From: CAZHVS01 sp964536015
GTDB lineage: Bacteria; Bacteroidota; Ignavibacteria; Ignavibacteriales; Ignavibacteriaceae
Direction of reading: 5' to 3'
DNA: 64,000 nt
NCBI GenBank assembly: GCA_964536015.1
Contig: CAZHVS010000002.1
Span: 1 to 64,000 of the forward strand
Shown one piece after another: positions 25,838 to 35,978 of this stretch. The first letter of the stretch is position 1, and the number at the start of each line of letters is the position of its first letter. A program made the translations under genes and the position numbers. The notes below the pieces were generated by a model, which was not told the DNA's origin, did no database searches, and was given only the letters and a program-made list of their open reading frames with translations.

Positions 25838-27199
25838 TCAATCAAAATGCTGACGTATTCTTAATTGAACTCCCAGTTCATCAGCAATGTTTTGTGCAGC
25901 ATCTATATCAACATCTTTTAAGTTTACTATACTCATAATTACATTCGGTACATTTTGTTTTGCTGCTTTGGTAAATTCAATCATCTCATAAAAATACTTT
26001 TCATCAACCTGCATAAGCTGGGAGTACTGTTTTGGATTTGATGAGTTTAGGCTGATTGAGAGAGTGTCAATTATCCCTTTCATTTCAACAGTTATATCTT
26101 TTTTGTTTATCAGGTTTCCATGTCCGTTTGTGTTGATACGGACTTTTCCACCATTTTCTTTTATATAAGTAGAAATTTCTTTTACAACATTCCAGCGTAT
26201 TGTAGGTTCACCATAACCGCAAAAGACAATCTCTTTATAGTTCTTTGGATTACCAATTTCATTTATATAAACAGAAGCCGGTGGTTCTTCACTTGCAGAC
26301 ATTCTTAAATTGTATCTTCCAATTGTGGGGTCAGTCTTGCGATGACAGAATACACAATCAGCACTGCATCGGTTAGTAACGTTTATGTAAAGAGAATCTC
26401 CGAGCAGGTAGGTGTAATCAGTTTTTGCATTTTTACCAATACCAAAAAACCTGAAGGCATTAAATGAAGTTATCTTTCCAATTTCCTCAACAGTTTTATT
26501 ATGAAGTTCAGCTAACTGTGTAGCTACATATTTTACATATGCAGGTTCATTTCTTTTACCGCGTAAAGGAACAGGCGACATAAAAGGAGAATCCGTTTCA
26601 ATCATAATATTATCAAGAGGAATTTCAGAAACAACAGAACGAAGGTCATCTGCTTTTTTATGTGTTATGTTTCCCGTAAAAGATATAAAATGATTCATCT
26701 TAATTAGCTCAATAGCGACATCCAGAGATGAACTAAAACAATGGAACTGAGCTTTTAAACCTCTACCACAGAATGAACCAATTATATCAAGAATATCTTT
26801 ATCTGCTTCACGATTATGAACAACTACAGGTAATTTTAATTTTAACGCTAACTCTAATTGAGCAATAAAAGCTTCTTTCTGAATTTCTTTTGGTGAAAAA
26901 TCATAATAATAATCAAGTCCAATTTCACCTATTGCAATAATTTTATCATGTTTTGCAAGCTGCTCAAGGTCGAAAATGTAATCTTTTTTCCACTCTTTAG
27001 TATCGTGCGGATGAATTCCGACAGTGCCATATACAATATCATATTTTTGAGTCAGTTCAATAACCTTTTTAGCAGAAGCCAGGTCAGTTGAAGGAACAAC
27101 TATTGCTTCAACACCTTCCTGTTTAGCTCGCTGAATTATTTCATCAATATCGTCTTGGTAATCAGGATAGAAAAGATGTGCGTGAGTATCTATAAACAT
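25838..27199 (-). CDS. TatD-family nuclease fused to a radical SAM domain
   Basis: Residues 1-255 are a TatD-type metal hydrolase (FIDTHAHLFYPDY at the start, IGEIGLDYYYD, VVHNREAD, ETDSPFMSP). TatD proteins are DNases and 3' exonucleases. Residues about 265-453 form a radical SAM domain with CSADCVFC as the cluster motif and FCGYGEPT for SAM binding. A stand-alone radical SAM protein is known to travel beside TatD genes. Here the two are one polypeptide. The chemical target of the radical domain is unknown. The next gene upstream is only 9 bp away. Confidence 0.88.
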   Translation of the reverse strand: MFIDTHAHLFYPDYQDDIDEIIQRAKQEGVEAIVVPSTDLASAKKVIELTQKYDIVYGTVGIHPHDTKEWKKDYIFDLEQLAKHDKIIAIGEIGLDYYYDFSPKEIQKEAFIAQLELALKLKLPVVVHNREADKDILDIIGSFCGRGLKAQFHCFSSSLDVAIELIKMNHFISFTGNITHKKADDLRSVVSEIPLDNIMIETDSPFMSPVPLRGKRNEPAYVKYVATQLAELHNKTVEEIGKITSFNAFRFFGIGKNAKTDYTYLLGDSLYINVTNRCSADCVFCHRKTDPTIGRYNLRMSASEEPPASVYINEIGNPKNYKEIVFCGYGEPTIRWNVVKEISTYIKENGGKVRINTNGHGNLINKKDITVEMKGIIDTLSISLNSSNPKQYSQLMQVDEKYFYEMIEFTKAAKQNVPNVIMSIVNLKDVDIDAAQNIADELGVQLRIRQHFD

Positions 27200-27208
27200 A
27201 AAGTATTT

Positions 27209-28210
27209 CTAATCTTTCTTGTTAAAATTCTTATAAACGGGTAAGCGATGGTCTAGAGAAAAATCTTTTGTAATTACTTCGTTTTCAAGTGTAGAGATAT
27301 TAATTTTTTTTATTACACCATTACCATCCTTGTTAACAGCAGTATAAAAAATATGTTCGTCATTACTATCAAATGAAAACTGAGGAAAAGCCTGGTCAGT
27401 AAAACCTGCATCATCAGCAAGCACAGAAAATTTTTTTGAGTTCAAATCGTAAAGTACCAAATCTGAAATGTACATATCGCCTTGAGAAGGTTGTAATGAG
27501 TCCGGTTTTATTCTTAGAAAAGCAATCTTATCTCCTTTGTTAGACCAGTTTGGAACAACACACATTTCATTTTCACTGGTAATCATTTTTCCATAGACAT
27601 CAGAAGGTTTGGCAGTAATGAATACTCCGAATAACCCGCTCTCAAGCTGTTTATTGTACAAAATAAGATTATTGTTTCTGTTCCACAATGGATGATAAAC
27701 AAAGCTGCCAAAAACAAAAATGCTGTCAGATTTCAAATCATAAATTTTGCAGAGTTGGGTTTTTAATTCATAAAAAGAAATTCGTGAATCATCATTTGAC
27801 CAGGTGATTGTGACTTCTGTCCAAGGTTCTAGTTCAATTTGTTTTACAAATTTTTTGCTGCTATCATAAATAATAATTCCATCTTTGTTGTAGAATGCAA
27901 ACAAATCTTCTTTGTTAGAGACAGATGCACGATAACCAAGTCCTATTTTTTGCATATCAAGTCCTGCAGTATCACATAAGCGAATAAATGATTGAGTGCT
28001 GAGAATAACTTTGTCATTCATCCAGACTGGCAGAAAAGATTTGCCAAAAGCAAGGTCGATAATATTGTTGCCATCTGCATTACAAATAGCTGAGCGTACT
28101 TCGTTTGCATTGTAATCAATGTAAGTGAAAAGTAATTTTTCCTGTGCAGGAATACTTACGCTTAGCTTAAAAAATAGTATAATAATTAAAAGTTGATAGT
28201 TTTTGAGCAT
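27209..28210 (-). CDS. exported TolB-like beta-propeller protein
   Basis: This 333-residue protein has an N-terminal hydrophobic signal sequence. Its repeats resemble TolB/WD40-like PD40 blades, for example DDSRISFYEL, NKGDKIAFLRI and SNDEHIFYTAV. It has no catalytic motif. Proteins of this sort are periplasmic or surface scaffolds in the Bacteroidota. It lies between purM and the TatD-fusion gene on the same strand, but a functional link to either is not evident. Confidence 0.6.
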   Translation of the reverse strand: MLKNYQLLIIILFFKLSVSIPAQEKLLFTYIDYNANEVRSAICNADGNNIIDLAFGKSFLPVWMNDKVILSTQSFIRLCDTAGLDMQKIGLGYRASVSNKEDLFAFYNKDGIIIYDSSKKFVKQIELEPWTEVTITWSNDDSRISFYELKTQLCKIYDLKSDSIFVFGSFVYHPLWNRNNNLILYNKQLESGLFGVFITAKPSDVYGKMITSENEMCVVPNWSNKGDKIAFLRIKPDSLQPSQGDMYISDLVLYDLNSKKFSVLADDAGFTDQAFPQFSFDSNDEHIFYTAVNKDGNGVIKKINISTLENEVITKDFSLDHRLPVYKNFNKKD

Positions 28211-28249
28211 TATAGTTTTATTTGATTTTAATTATTTAAGAGAAGATGA

Positions 28250-29245
28250 TTATACTACTTCGCCAATCAACCAGGCTTTTTCATTGACTGTTTTACAGTA
28301 TTCTAAAATATTTTCAGCATCATCTTTTGCGACAACAGCAATCAAACCTATTCCAAGGTTAAATACAAGTCGCATTTCTTCGTCTGGAATATGTCCTGTT
28401 TCCTGAATTAATTTGAATATTGGAAGTATATCCCACTCATTCCATTTTATATTCAGTTGTAAACCTTTTGGGATAATTCTCATAGTATTTCCAATAATAC
28501 CGCCGCCGGTAATATGAGATAATCCTTTGATGCTAAAATTGTTTTTCAATTTAGTAATTAGTGATAGGTAGGATTTGTGAACAGTTAATAAACTATCACC
28601 AATCATAGAGTTTAATGATGGAATTTTATCGTGTATTGTATAACGCGAAAGCAAAACTTTTCGGGCAAGAGAATAACCATTTGTATGCAATCCGGTAGAA
28701 GGAAATCCGATTAGCACGTCACCTTTTACAATACATTTTCCATTAATTATTTTTTCTTTATCCACTATACCAACAATAGTTCCTGATATATCATAATCAT
28801 CTTCAGCGTACATACCGGGCATTTCAGCAGTTTCACCACCGATTAAAGCACATTCATTTTCTTTGCAAGCAATTGAGAATCCTTTAATTATTTGCTCTGC
28901 AACATCAGGATTCAGTTTACCAAAAGCCAGATAGTCAAGAAAGAAAAGTGGTTTTGCACCGCAGACAGCTATGTCATTCACGCAGTGATTTACCAGGTCC
29001 TGTCCAACTGTATTATGTTTATCCATTGCTATTGCAATTTTTAATTTTGTCCCCACACCATCAACGCTGGAGACCAGCACAGGTTCCTTGTAAGATGGGA
29101 ATTCAGCTTTATAGAATGCACCAAAGAGTCCAATATCGGAAAGTACATTTTCATTAAAAGTAGATTTTGCCAGTCCTTTAATTCTACGGACAGTTTCGTC
29201 ACCGGCTTCAATATCTACACCTGCGGATTTATATGTTTGGATCAT
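28250..29245 (-). CDS. purM: phosphoribosylformylglycinamidine cyclo-ligase (AIR synthetase)
   Basis: PurM closes the imidazole ring in purine synthesis, converting FGAM and ATP to AIR. The conserved start YKSAGVDIEAGDE, the glycine-rich SSVDGVGTKL, the segment HCVNDIAVCGAKPLFFLDY and GGETAEMPGMY are all present, and the length of about 331 residues is normal. I chose the ATG at 29243-29245 because family homology begins there. The frame stays open upstream to a TTG at 29281, adding 12 unlikely residues. No other purine genes are next to it. Confidence 0.93.
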   Translation of the reverse strand: MIQTYKSAGVDIEAGDETVRRIKGLAKSTFNENVLSDIGLFGAFYKAEFPSYKEPVLVSSVDGVGTKLKIAIAMDKHNTVGQDLVNHCVNDIAVCGAKPLFFLDYLAFGKLNPDVAEQIIKGFSIACKENECALIGGETAEMPGMYAEDDYDISGTIVGIVDKEKIINGKCIVKGDVLIGFPSTGLHTNGYSLARKVLLSRYTIHDKIPSLNSMIGDSLLTVHKSYLSLITKLKNNFSIKGLSHITGGGIIGNTMRIIPKGLQLNIKWNEWDILPIFKLIQETGHIPDEEMRLVFNLGIGLIAVVAKDDAENILEYCKTVNEKAWLIGEVV

Positions 29246-29363
29246 ATGAATAAAAATATATTTGGAAAAATTACTAATCAAAATTTAGTATTATAACAGA
29301 AGTAATACAATGTAGTAATTAAATCAGAAAATTAAAAAGATTTTTTTCTTATTTATTTGGCAA

Positions 29364-30518
29364 TTAATCTTGCGTTAATTGCGGAAATTTAACTGGAATT
29401 TTCGCAAAGAAAATAGTACCATCCTCATCACTTGTAAAGTAAACATTTCCCTTTAGGTAACGTTCAGTTAAGAGTTTCATAGAGTAAGTTCCAAGTCCTC
29501 TGCCTGCACCTTTAGTAGAGAAAGAACGTTGAAATATTTGCAATTGAATGTCACGAGGCATCTGGTTAGGATTTGCTACATAAAATTCTACATAGCCATT
29601 AATTAATTTGCAGCCTAAAACAATTTTGTGATTTTCACTGGATGCTTCAAGAGCATTTTTTAACATATTGCTAAGAACTCTTCTTAATAAAACTTTATCG
29701 CTTTCAAGAGAAATATTTTCGGCAGTTTCTGCAATTTCAATAGATTTATTTCTTGCTACTTCGTGATTAGCGTATAAGTCCTTGATGTCAAATAAAATTG
29801 GAACTGTTTTGAAAGTTGATAGATTTAAAGAGAGTTCATTATTCTCTGCAGCAATTAATTCTCTCTGGGCTTTAATTTCTTCGATCAGTTCAGCAGAAAG
29901 ATTGTAAATAATTTCACGGAATTCATCCCACTCTTCTATGCTTGCTTGTTTTAAAGCTTCTGCAAAACCAAATATTCCGCCGGCTGTATTTAGGATATCG
30001 TGAAAAAATATTCTTTCTAAAGCTCTTCTTCTTTTTTCATCACTTATATCAGCAACAGCAAAAATTGTATAATCATCACCTGCAAGCTGAAATGGTGTAG
30101 CCCATACGCGCAAATCTAAGGCATCACCTTTATCCTTTAAGGTTATTCTACATTCCTGTATATCAGGTTTACCTTTTTGGCTGTTAAGAATAGCATTGAC
30201 TGCACCGCAATTTTTACAAAATTCAGTTGTACCACAACCCCCATCTGTTTCGTATGCATGAGTACAGTTTAATGCTTCCCCAACTCTTTTACCAAGAACA
30301 AATTTATCAGATTCAAGTCCTAAAAAATCAAGTATAGTTTTATTAGCGTAAACAATTTGTCGTTGCTTGTTTAAAACTACAAAGATGTCCGGTACAGCGT
30401 TTAAAAATCTGTTTAGAATAGTTAATCCGGAAAATTTCAGTCCCTGTGAGCGGATCTCTTCAGCACCCAATCGTTCTGCGGGTGCAAATTGCGTTGGTAA
30501 TGATGACTTGTAAATCAT
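29364..30518 (-). CDS. cytoplasmic PAS sensor histidine kinase with cysteine cluster
   Basis: This 384-residue kinase has no membrane segment. A PAS domain (about 35-160) is followed by the phosphoacceptor H173 in FFHDILN and a C-terminal ATPase domain with NMLKNALEAS and GRGLGTYSMKLL. Inside the PAS domain is C85-x-H87, C95, C101 and C104 (CGTTEFCKNCGA), a set that could bind a metal or iron-sulphur cluster and sense redox state. No response regulator is next to it, so the partner is elsewhere. The redox role is inferred from the cysteines. Confidence 0.85.
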   Translation of the reverse strand: MIYKSSLPTQFAPAERLGAEEIRSQGLKFSGLTILNRFLNAVPDIFVVLNKQRQIVYANKTILDFLGLESDKFVLGKRVGEALNCTHAYETDGGCGTTEFCKNCGAVNAILNSQKGKPDIQECRITLKDKGDALDLRVWATPFQLAGDDYTIFAVADISDEKRRRALERIFFHDILNTAGGIFGFAEALKQASIEEWDEFREIIYNLSAELIEEIKAQRELIAAENNELSLNLSTFKTVPILFDIKDLYANHEVARNKSIEIAETAENISLESDKVLLRRVLSNMLKNALEASSENHKIVLGCKLINGYVEFYVANPNQMPRDIQLQIFQRSFSTKGAGRGLGTYSMKLLTERYLKGNVYFTSDEDGTIFFAKIPVKFPQLTQD

Positions 30519-30662
30519 ATTCGTACAATTTTTTTCTACTAAAATCTAAAATAATAATTTTTTATTCAAAAGCAATTATAAAGTAGTCTTATTTGTTAAG
30601 TTTTATCTTTTTTTGAGCGATATTCTTCTATATTTTTACTAATAAAATAATTCTGAATGTAA

Positions 30663-32300
30663 ATGAAAATAGCGATTTGCCAGATAAATACAATTATCGG
30701 TGATATTGAAGGAAACAAAACAAAAATAATAGATTATTATAAGCGGGCAGTAAAGGATAGAGCAGATATTGCAATATTTCCAGAGCTATGTCTTACTGGT
30801 TATCCTCCACTTGATCTTGTAGAAAAAAAGGAATTTCGTGAAGCCGTTTATTTAGCTGAAAAAGAAATTGCTCAAAGTACCGGTGAAACTGGTCTTTTAT
30901 TTGGTTCGATAACTGAGATTGAAGATAACGTAGGAACAAATTTATTTAATTCAGCAATTCTATGCTTTAATGGAAAAATGCAATTTGTACAAAACAAAAC
31001 TTTAATTCCAAATTATGATGTATTTGATGAGATAAGATATTTTGAATCGGCACAGGATGTATTTGTGTATGATTTCAAAGGTGAAAAACTTGGCATATCA
31101 ATTTGTGAAGATATCTGGAATGATGTTGACTACTGGAAAAAGCGTCTTTATCCCAATGATCCTGTCGAAAAATTAATAAAAAAAGGTGCATCACTGCTAA
31201 TTAATATTTCTGCAAGTCCTTATTCATTCGGTAAAAGAAAAGCTCGTAAAGAAATGCTTTCAACTTTGACAAAAAGAGATAGGATTAAACTTGCTTATGT
31301 CTGTTGTGTTGGTGCTCAGACAGAATTGATATTTGACGGAGCAAGTATGTGCTTTAGTAATCGAGGAGAACTTCTTAAAATCGGCAAAGCTTATTGTGAA
31401 GATTATTTTATTTATAATACTGATGAAAATCTTCAACCAATAAATGAATTTGAGAAAAGTTTCGAAGAAGAAGTTATTAATGCTTTGATCTTCGGATTAA
31501 GGGATTATTGTGAAAAATTAAATTTTAAAAAATTGCTTGTTGGTCTAAGCGGCGGAATAGATTCAGCACTTGTTACTTATATTGCTGTAAAAGCTGTAGG
31601 GAAAGAGAATGTGAATGTGGTTTTGCTTCCTTCAAAGTATTCAAGCACAGGCAGCATTGATGACTCATTGAAACTAATCAACAAACTTGGCATCTCACAT
31701 AATGTTATTTCAATACAAAATATTGTTGACAAAACTCTTGAAACTTTAAAACCATTGTTTAAAGATTTACAGCCTGATGTTACTGAAGAAAATATTCAAT
31801 CAAGAACGCGTGGAATTTTATTGATGGCATTGTCCAATAAATTTAAATATCTTTTGCTGACTACAGGAAATAAATCAGAGCTGGCAACTGGTTATGCTAC
31901 TCTTTATGGAGATATGTGTGGAGCGCTGGAGGTTATCGGAGATGTTTATAAAACTGATGTTTATCGTCTTTCGAATTTTATCAACAGGGAAGAGGAGATA
32001 ATTCCTCAGGAGATTATTGATAAAGTCCCTTCCGCAGAGTTGCGACCAAATCAAACTGACCAGGATTCACTTCCACCATATGAACTGCTTGATATTATTC
32101 TTAAAATGTATCTTGAAGAGAATAAAGAAATTGAAGAGATAACTGCATCAATGGGTGATGAAAAGATTGTTCAAAAAGTTTTAAGATTGGTTGACATAAA
32201 TGAATTTAAAAGAAAACAAGCAGCACCCGTACTTCGTGTTTCAAATAAAGCATTTGGTTACGGGAGAAGATATCCAATAGTACAAGGATGGAGAAAATAA
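30663..32300 (+). CDS. nadE: glutamine-dependent NAD+ synthetase
   Basis: The 545-residue enzyme makes NAD+ from nicotinate adenine dinucleotide using glutamine as ammonia source. The N-terminal nitrilase-type glutaminase has the triad regions FPELCLTGYPP, NKTLIPNYDVFDE and SICEDIW (nucleophile Cys). The C-terminal synthetase has the PP-loop LSGGIDSAL and later TTGNKSELATGYATLYGD. Length and domain order are typical of the two-domain form. The last bases overlap the most upstream possible start of the dsbD gene that follows. Confidence 0.95.
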   Translation: MKIAICQINTIIGDIEGNKTKIIDYYKRAVKDRADIAIFPELCLTGYPPLDLVEKKEFREAVYLAEKEIAQSTGETGLLFGSITEIEDNVGTNLFNSAILCFNGKMQFVQNKTLIPNYDVFDEIRYFESAQDVFVYDFKGEKLGISICEDIWNDVDYWKKRLYPNDPVEKLIKKGASLLINISASPYSFGKRKARKEMLSTLTKRDRIKLAYVCCVGAQTELIFDGASMCFSNRGELLKIGKAYCEDYFIYNTDENLQPINEFEKSFEEEVINALIFGLRDYCEKLNFKKLLVGLSGGIDSALVTYIAVKAVGKENVNVVLLPSKYSSTGSIDDSLKLINKLGISHNVISIQNIVDKTLETLKPLFKDLQPDVTEENIQSRTRGILLMALSNKFKYLLLTTGNKSELATGYATLYGDMCGALEVIGDVYKTDVYRLSNFINREEEIIPQEIIDKVPSAELRPNQTDQDSLPPYELLDIILKMYLEENKEIEEITASMGDEKIVQKVLRLVDINEFKRKQAAPVLRVSNKAFGYGRRYPIVQGWRK

Positions 32301-32302
32301 TT

Positions 32303-34093
32303 ATGTCTTATTTAAGAAAAACAAATTCCTTATTCGTTTTATATACTTTTTTTATTACAATAATTTTTGTGTCATTAGGTTTTGCTCAGGATGAACAGCA
32401 TGTTAAAATAAAAAGCTATTTATCTGTTGATAAAGTACCCGCCGGGAGTGAAGTAAAAATTGCAGTAGAAATCAAAGTTGATGAAGGATGGCATATTAAT
32501 TCAAATTCACCTCATGAGGATTTTCTTATTCCAAGTGAAATAAGGATTGATACTTCTTCCGGGTTTAGTTTAGTTAAAATAAGTTATCCCTTAGGACAGG
32601 ATATAAAACTTGGATTTTCAGATCAGCCAATTTCTGTTTATGAAAATTATACAATCATCATCATCACAATTAAAATACCTGAAACTATTGCCAATGGTGA
32701 ATATAAAACATTAATTTATTTTGACTACCAGGCTTGTAATGATATGACCTGTTCTGCACCAAATACTGCAGTTGATACTTTATCATTACCAGTAGTCGAA
32801 AAAGATCTTAAACCCAATTTTATTAACCAGGATATTTTTAAGAAAGCAGAATTTGGTAGTACGGATCAAATTAAAGAAGAGGAAAATAAAAGTGAAGATT
32901 CTTTTTCTTCGATGATGGAAAAAAGCGGACTCTTACTTGGATTGTTAATAATATTTATTGGCGGTCTTGCTCTTAATTTGACTCCATGTGTATATCCTTT
33001 AATTCCAATTACGATTGGCTACTTTGGAGGTCAAAGTCAGGGAAATACTAAAAAACTTGTAATGATGGGATTGCTTTATGTTGTAGGAATTGCAATAACA
33101 TACTCAGTTGTTGGCGTTGTAACTGCGTTGACAGGTTCAGTTTTCGGAGCACTGCTTCAAAACACTTATGTTATCCTGTTCATTGTATTAATCTTTCTTG
33201 TCTTATCATTAAGTATGTTTGGTGTTTATGAATTTAAACTTCCTGACTCGCTTGTAGCAAAAGCAGGTGGTGCACGTTCAGGTTTGTTTGGTGCGTTTTT
33301 TATGGGATTAACAATGGGTATTGTTGCAGCTCCCTGCATTGGTCCTTTTGTACTTGGACTTGTAACTTTCGTTGCTGCTAAAGCAGATCCATATTTAGGA
33401 TTTTTAATGTTTTTTGTTCTTGCTCTTGGATTAGGTTTTCCATATTTCCTTCTTGCCATTTTCTCAGGAAAAATTAAAAATCTTCCACGTGCCGGAATAT
33501 GGATGGAAGGAGTAAAGCATATCTTTGGTTTATTATTAATTGGTATGGCAATATATTTTGCATTACCATTAATACCAAAATCTATAAGCGGCTATTTGTT
33601 ACCAGTTTTTATGATTATCTCTGCAATTTATCTTTTATTTATTGACAAGCTGGCAAATAATCTTAAAGGATTTAGAATCTTCAAAATTGTATTTGCAGTT
33701 TTGCTTTTAGTGGTAGCTGTGTACTCACTTATACCCTCAGAAAAAAAGTCACCTAATTGGAAACCATTTACAGAAGAAGCTTATAATGAAGCAATAAAAT
33801 CATCTCAACCAATATTAATTGATTTTTATGCTGACTGGTGTATTCCTTGTAAAGAACTTGATGGAATGACTTTTCCTGATCCAAAAGTGATTGAAGAATC
33901 AAAACGTTTCAATTGTTATAAAGCTGATATGACCAAAAGTATTTCTCCTGAGGTAGAGCAATTAAGAAATAAATTTAATATTGTTGGAGTTCCGACTGTG
34001 CTAATAATTAATTCAAAAGGAGAAGAAGTAAAGAGAATTACTGGATTTGTAAAAGCGGAAGAGTTTTTAAAGTATTTACAATCAGCAAAGTAG
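32303..34093 (+). CDS. dsbD: thiol:disulfide interchange protein DsbD
   Basis: About 596 residues, three parts. A signal sequence leads into an N-terminal periplasmic domain with the cysteine pair ACNDMTC. Eight hydrophobic segments follow, with the paired membrane cysteines in TPCVYPLIP and APCIGPFV. The C-terminus is a thioredoxin domain with WCIPC. DsbD passes electrons from cytoplasmic thioredoxin to periplasmic proteins. I chose the ATG at 32303, just after the nadE stop, since it precedes the basic, hydrophobic signal. An ATG five codons earlier is in frame and overlaps nadE. Confidence 0.92.
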   Translation: MSYLRKTNSLFVLYTFFITIIFVSLGFAQDEQHVKIKSYLSVDKVPAGSEVKIAVEIKVDEGWHINSNSPHEDFLIPSEIRIDTSSGFSLVKISYPLGQDIKLGFSDQPISVYENYTIIIITIKIPETIANGEYKTLIYFDYQACNDMTCSAPNTAVDTLSLPVVEKDLKPNFINQDIFKKAEFGSTDQIKEEENKSEDSFSSMMEKSGLLLGLLIIFIGGLALNLTPCVYPLIPITIGYFGGQSQGNTKKLVMMGLLYVVGIAITYSVVGVVTALTGSVFGALLQNTYVILFIVLIFLVLSLSMFGVYEFKLPDSLVAKAGGARSGLFGAFFMGLTMGIVAAPCIGPFVLGLVTFVAAKADPYLGFLMFFVLALGLGFPYFLLAIFSGKIKNLPRAGIWMEGVKHIFGLLLIGMAIYFALPLIPKSISGYLLPVFMIISAIYLLFIDKLANNLKGFRIFKIVFAVLLLVVAVYSLIPSEKKSPNWKPFTEEAYNEAIKSSQPILIDFYADWCIPCKELDGMTFPDPKVIEESKRFNCYKADMTKSISPEVEQLRNKFNIVGVPTVLIINSKGEEVKRITGFVKAEEFLKYLQSAK

Positions 34094-34144
34094 TTTCTAT
34101 ATTTTGATATGAAAGTTTAAAAATTATTTAAATAGAGAGGCGTA

Positions 34145-35977
34145 ATGTCTAAGAAAGTTCAAATTCTTGAAGAAGTAACTGTGCGTTTTGCCGGAGACTC
34201 CGGTGATGGGATGCAGTTAACTGGTTCTCAATTCACAGATACAACAGCATCTGCAGGTACAGATGTAAGTACTTTACCAGATTTTCCTGCTGAAATACGT
34301 GCACCTGCCGGTTCTTTAGCTGGTGTAAGCGGTTTTCAGTTACATTTTAGCAGCAGCGATATTCAAACTCCCGGAGATACTCCTGATGTTCTTGTTGCAA
34401 TGAATCCCGCAGCACTCAAAGTTAACCTGAAAGATTTAAAACCGAATGCAACAATTGTAGTAAATACAAACGCATTTGATACAAAAAATTTAAAACTTGC
34501 AAAGTATGATACAAATCCACTTGAGGATGGTTCGTTGCAGGGCTATAATGTTATTCCTGTAGCATTAACCAAACTTACAATGTCAGCTCTTGAAGGAATA
34601 GATATATCAATAAAGGAAAAAGAAAAGTGTAAAAACTTTTTCGCACTCGGTATGATGTACTGGATGTACAATCGTCCTATTGAATTAACTCTTGCATGGC
34701 TTGATAAAAAATTCCAGAAAAAACCAGCAATACTTGAAGCAAACAAAAAAGCATTAACTGCCGGTTATAATTATGGTGACACAACTGAAATTTTTACAAC
34801 CCGCTATGATGTTAAAGCCGCGAAACTACCAAAAGGTTTCTACCGAAACATTTCAGGAAATGAAGCTGTAGCACTTGGTTTTGTTGCCGCTTCTTTAAGA
34901 GGAAAAATTCAATTATTTCTTGGTTCGTATCCCATAACTCCTGCATCTGAAATTTTGCAGGAATTAAGTAAATATAAAGAATTTGGTGTTAAAACTTTTC
35001 AGGCTGAAGATGAAATTGCAGGAATAGCTTCTGCAATTGGGGCTGCTTTTGCAGGTGCTCTTGCATTAACCACTACTTCAGGTCCTGGTCTTTCGTTAAA
35101 AACTGAAGCATTGGGTTTAGCAGTCATTACAGAACTACCTCTTGTTGTTGTTGATGTGCAAAGAGGCGGACCAAGTACAGGATTACCAACAAAAACTGAA
35201 CAGGCTGATTTATTTCAGGCTTTATATGGCAGACATGGTGAAGCACCACTTGTAGTTCTTGCTGCTCAAAGCCCTGCTGATTGTTTTCATATGTCTTTGG
35301 AAGCCGCAAAGATTGCATTAAAATATATGACACCTGTAATTCTTTTAACAGATGGATATCTTGCATTCGGTTCAGAACCACTAAGAATACCTAAAATCGA
35401 AGAACTTCCTGAAATTAAATATGAATTCAGAACCAATCCTGAAGGTTTTTATCCTTATATGCGCGATGAAAATTTTGTTCGTCCATGGGCCATTCCCGGA
35501 ACACCAGGTCTTGAACATAGAATTGGCGGACTGGAAAAGAAAGATGTTTATGGTAACATTAGTTATGAACCTGCTAACCATGAAATTATGGTTGAAAAAA
35601 GAAAACAAAAAATTGAAAAGGTTCAGCAAGATGTTCCAGACTTAATTGTTGAAAATGAACAAGATGGAGACCTGCTTGTTCTAAGCTGGGGAAGTACTTA
35701 TGGTGCAATTAAAGAAGCGATTAATAAAGTGAGAAAAAAACATCATAAAGTTTCGCAGGCACATTTAAGATACATTCATCCTTTCCCAAAAAATCTTGGA
35801 GATGTACTGAAAAGATTCAAAACTGTTCTATTGCCCGAATTGAATAAAGGACAAATGGCTACAGTAATTCGCAGCACTTATCTAAGAGATGTTGTTCAGT
35901 TCAATAAAGTTCAGGGACAACCATTTAAAGTTAATGAGATCGAAAACAAAATATTAGAAGTCTTAGGAGGAAAGTAA
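34145..35977 (+). CDS. korA: 2-oxoglutarate:ferredoxin oxidoreductase, fused gamma-alpha subunit
   Basis: The 610-residue subunit joins the gamma domain (FAGDSGDGMQLTGSQF at the start) to the alpha pyrimidine-binding domain (GNEAVALGFVAA, SYPITPASEIL, TTTSGPGLSLKTEALGLAV). It works with KorB to interconvert 2-oxoglutarate and succinyl-CoA with ferredoxin as electron carrier, in either direction of the TCA cycle. A GAGAGGCG stretch precedes the ATG. korB follows after one base, and a terminator ends the pair. Pyruvate and branched-chain enzymes share this fold; the full pair looks most like the 2-oxoacid/2-oxoglutarate type. Confidence 0.9.
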   Translation: MSKKVQILEEVTVRFAGDSGDGMQLTGSQFTDTTASAGTDVSTLPDFPAEIRAPAGSLAGVSGFQLHFSSSDIQTPGDTPDVLVAMNPAALKVNLKDLKPNATIVVNTNAFDTKNLKLAKYDTNPLEDGSLQGYNVIPVALTKLTMSALEGIDISIKEKEKCKNFFALGMMYWMYNRPIELTLAWLDKKFQKKPAILEANKKALTAGYNYGDTTEIFTTRYDVKAAKLPKGFYRNISGNEAVALGFVAASLRGKIQLFLGSYPITPASEILQELSKYKEFGVKTFQAEDEIAGIASAIGAAFAGALALTTTSGPGLSLKTEALGLAVITELPLVVVDVQRGGPSTGLPTKTEQADLFQALYGRHGEAPLVVLAAQSPADCFHMSLEAAKIALKYMTPVILLTDGYLAFGSEPLRIPKIEELPEIKYEFRTNPEGFYPYMRDENFVRPWAIPGTPGLEHRIGGLEKKDVYGNISYEPANHEIMVEKRKQKIEKVQQDVPDLIVENEQDGDLLVLSWGSTYGAIKEAINKVRKKHHKVSQAHLRYIHPFPKNLGDVLKRFKTVLLPELNKGQMATVIRSTYLRDVVQFNKVQGQPFKVNEIENKILEVLGGK

Positions 35978-35978
35978 A

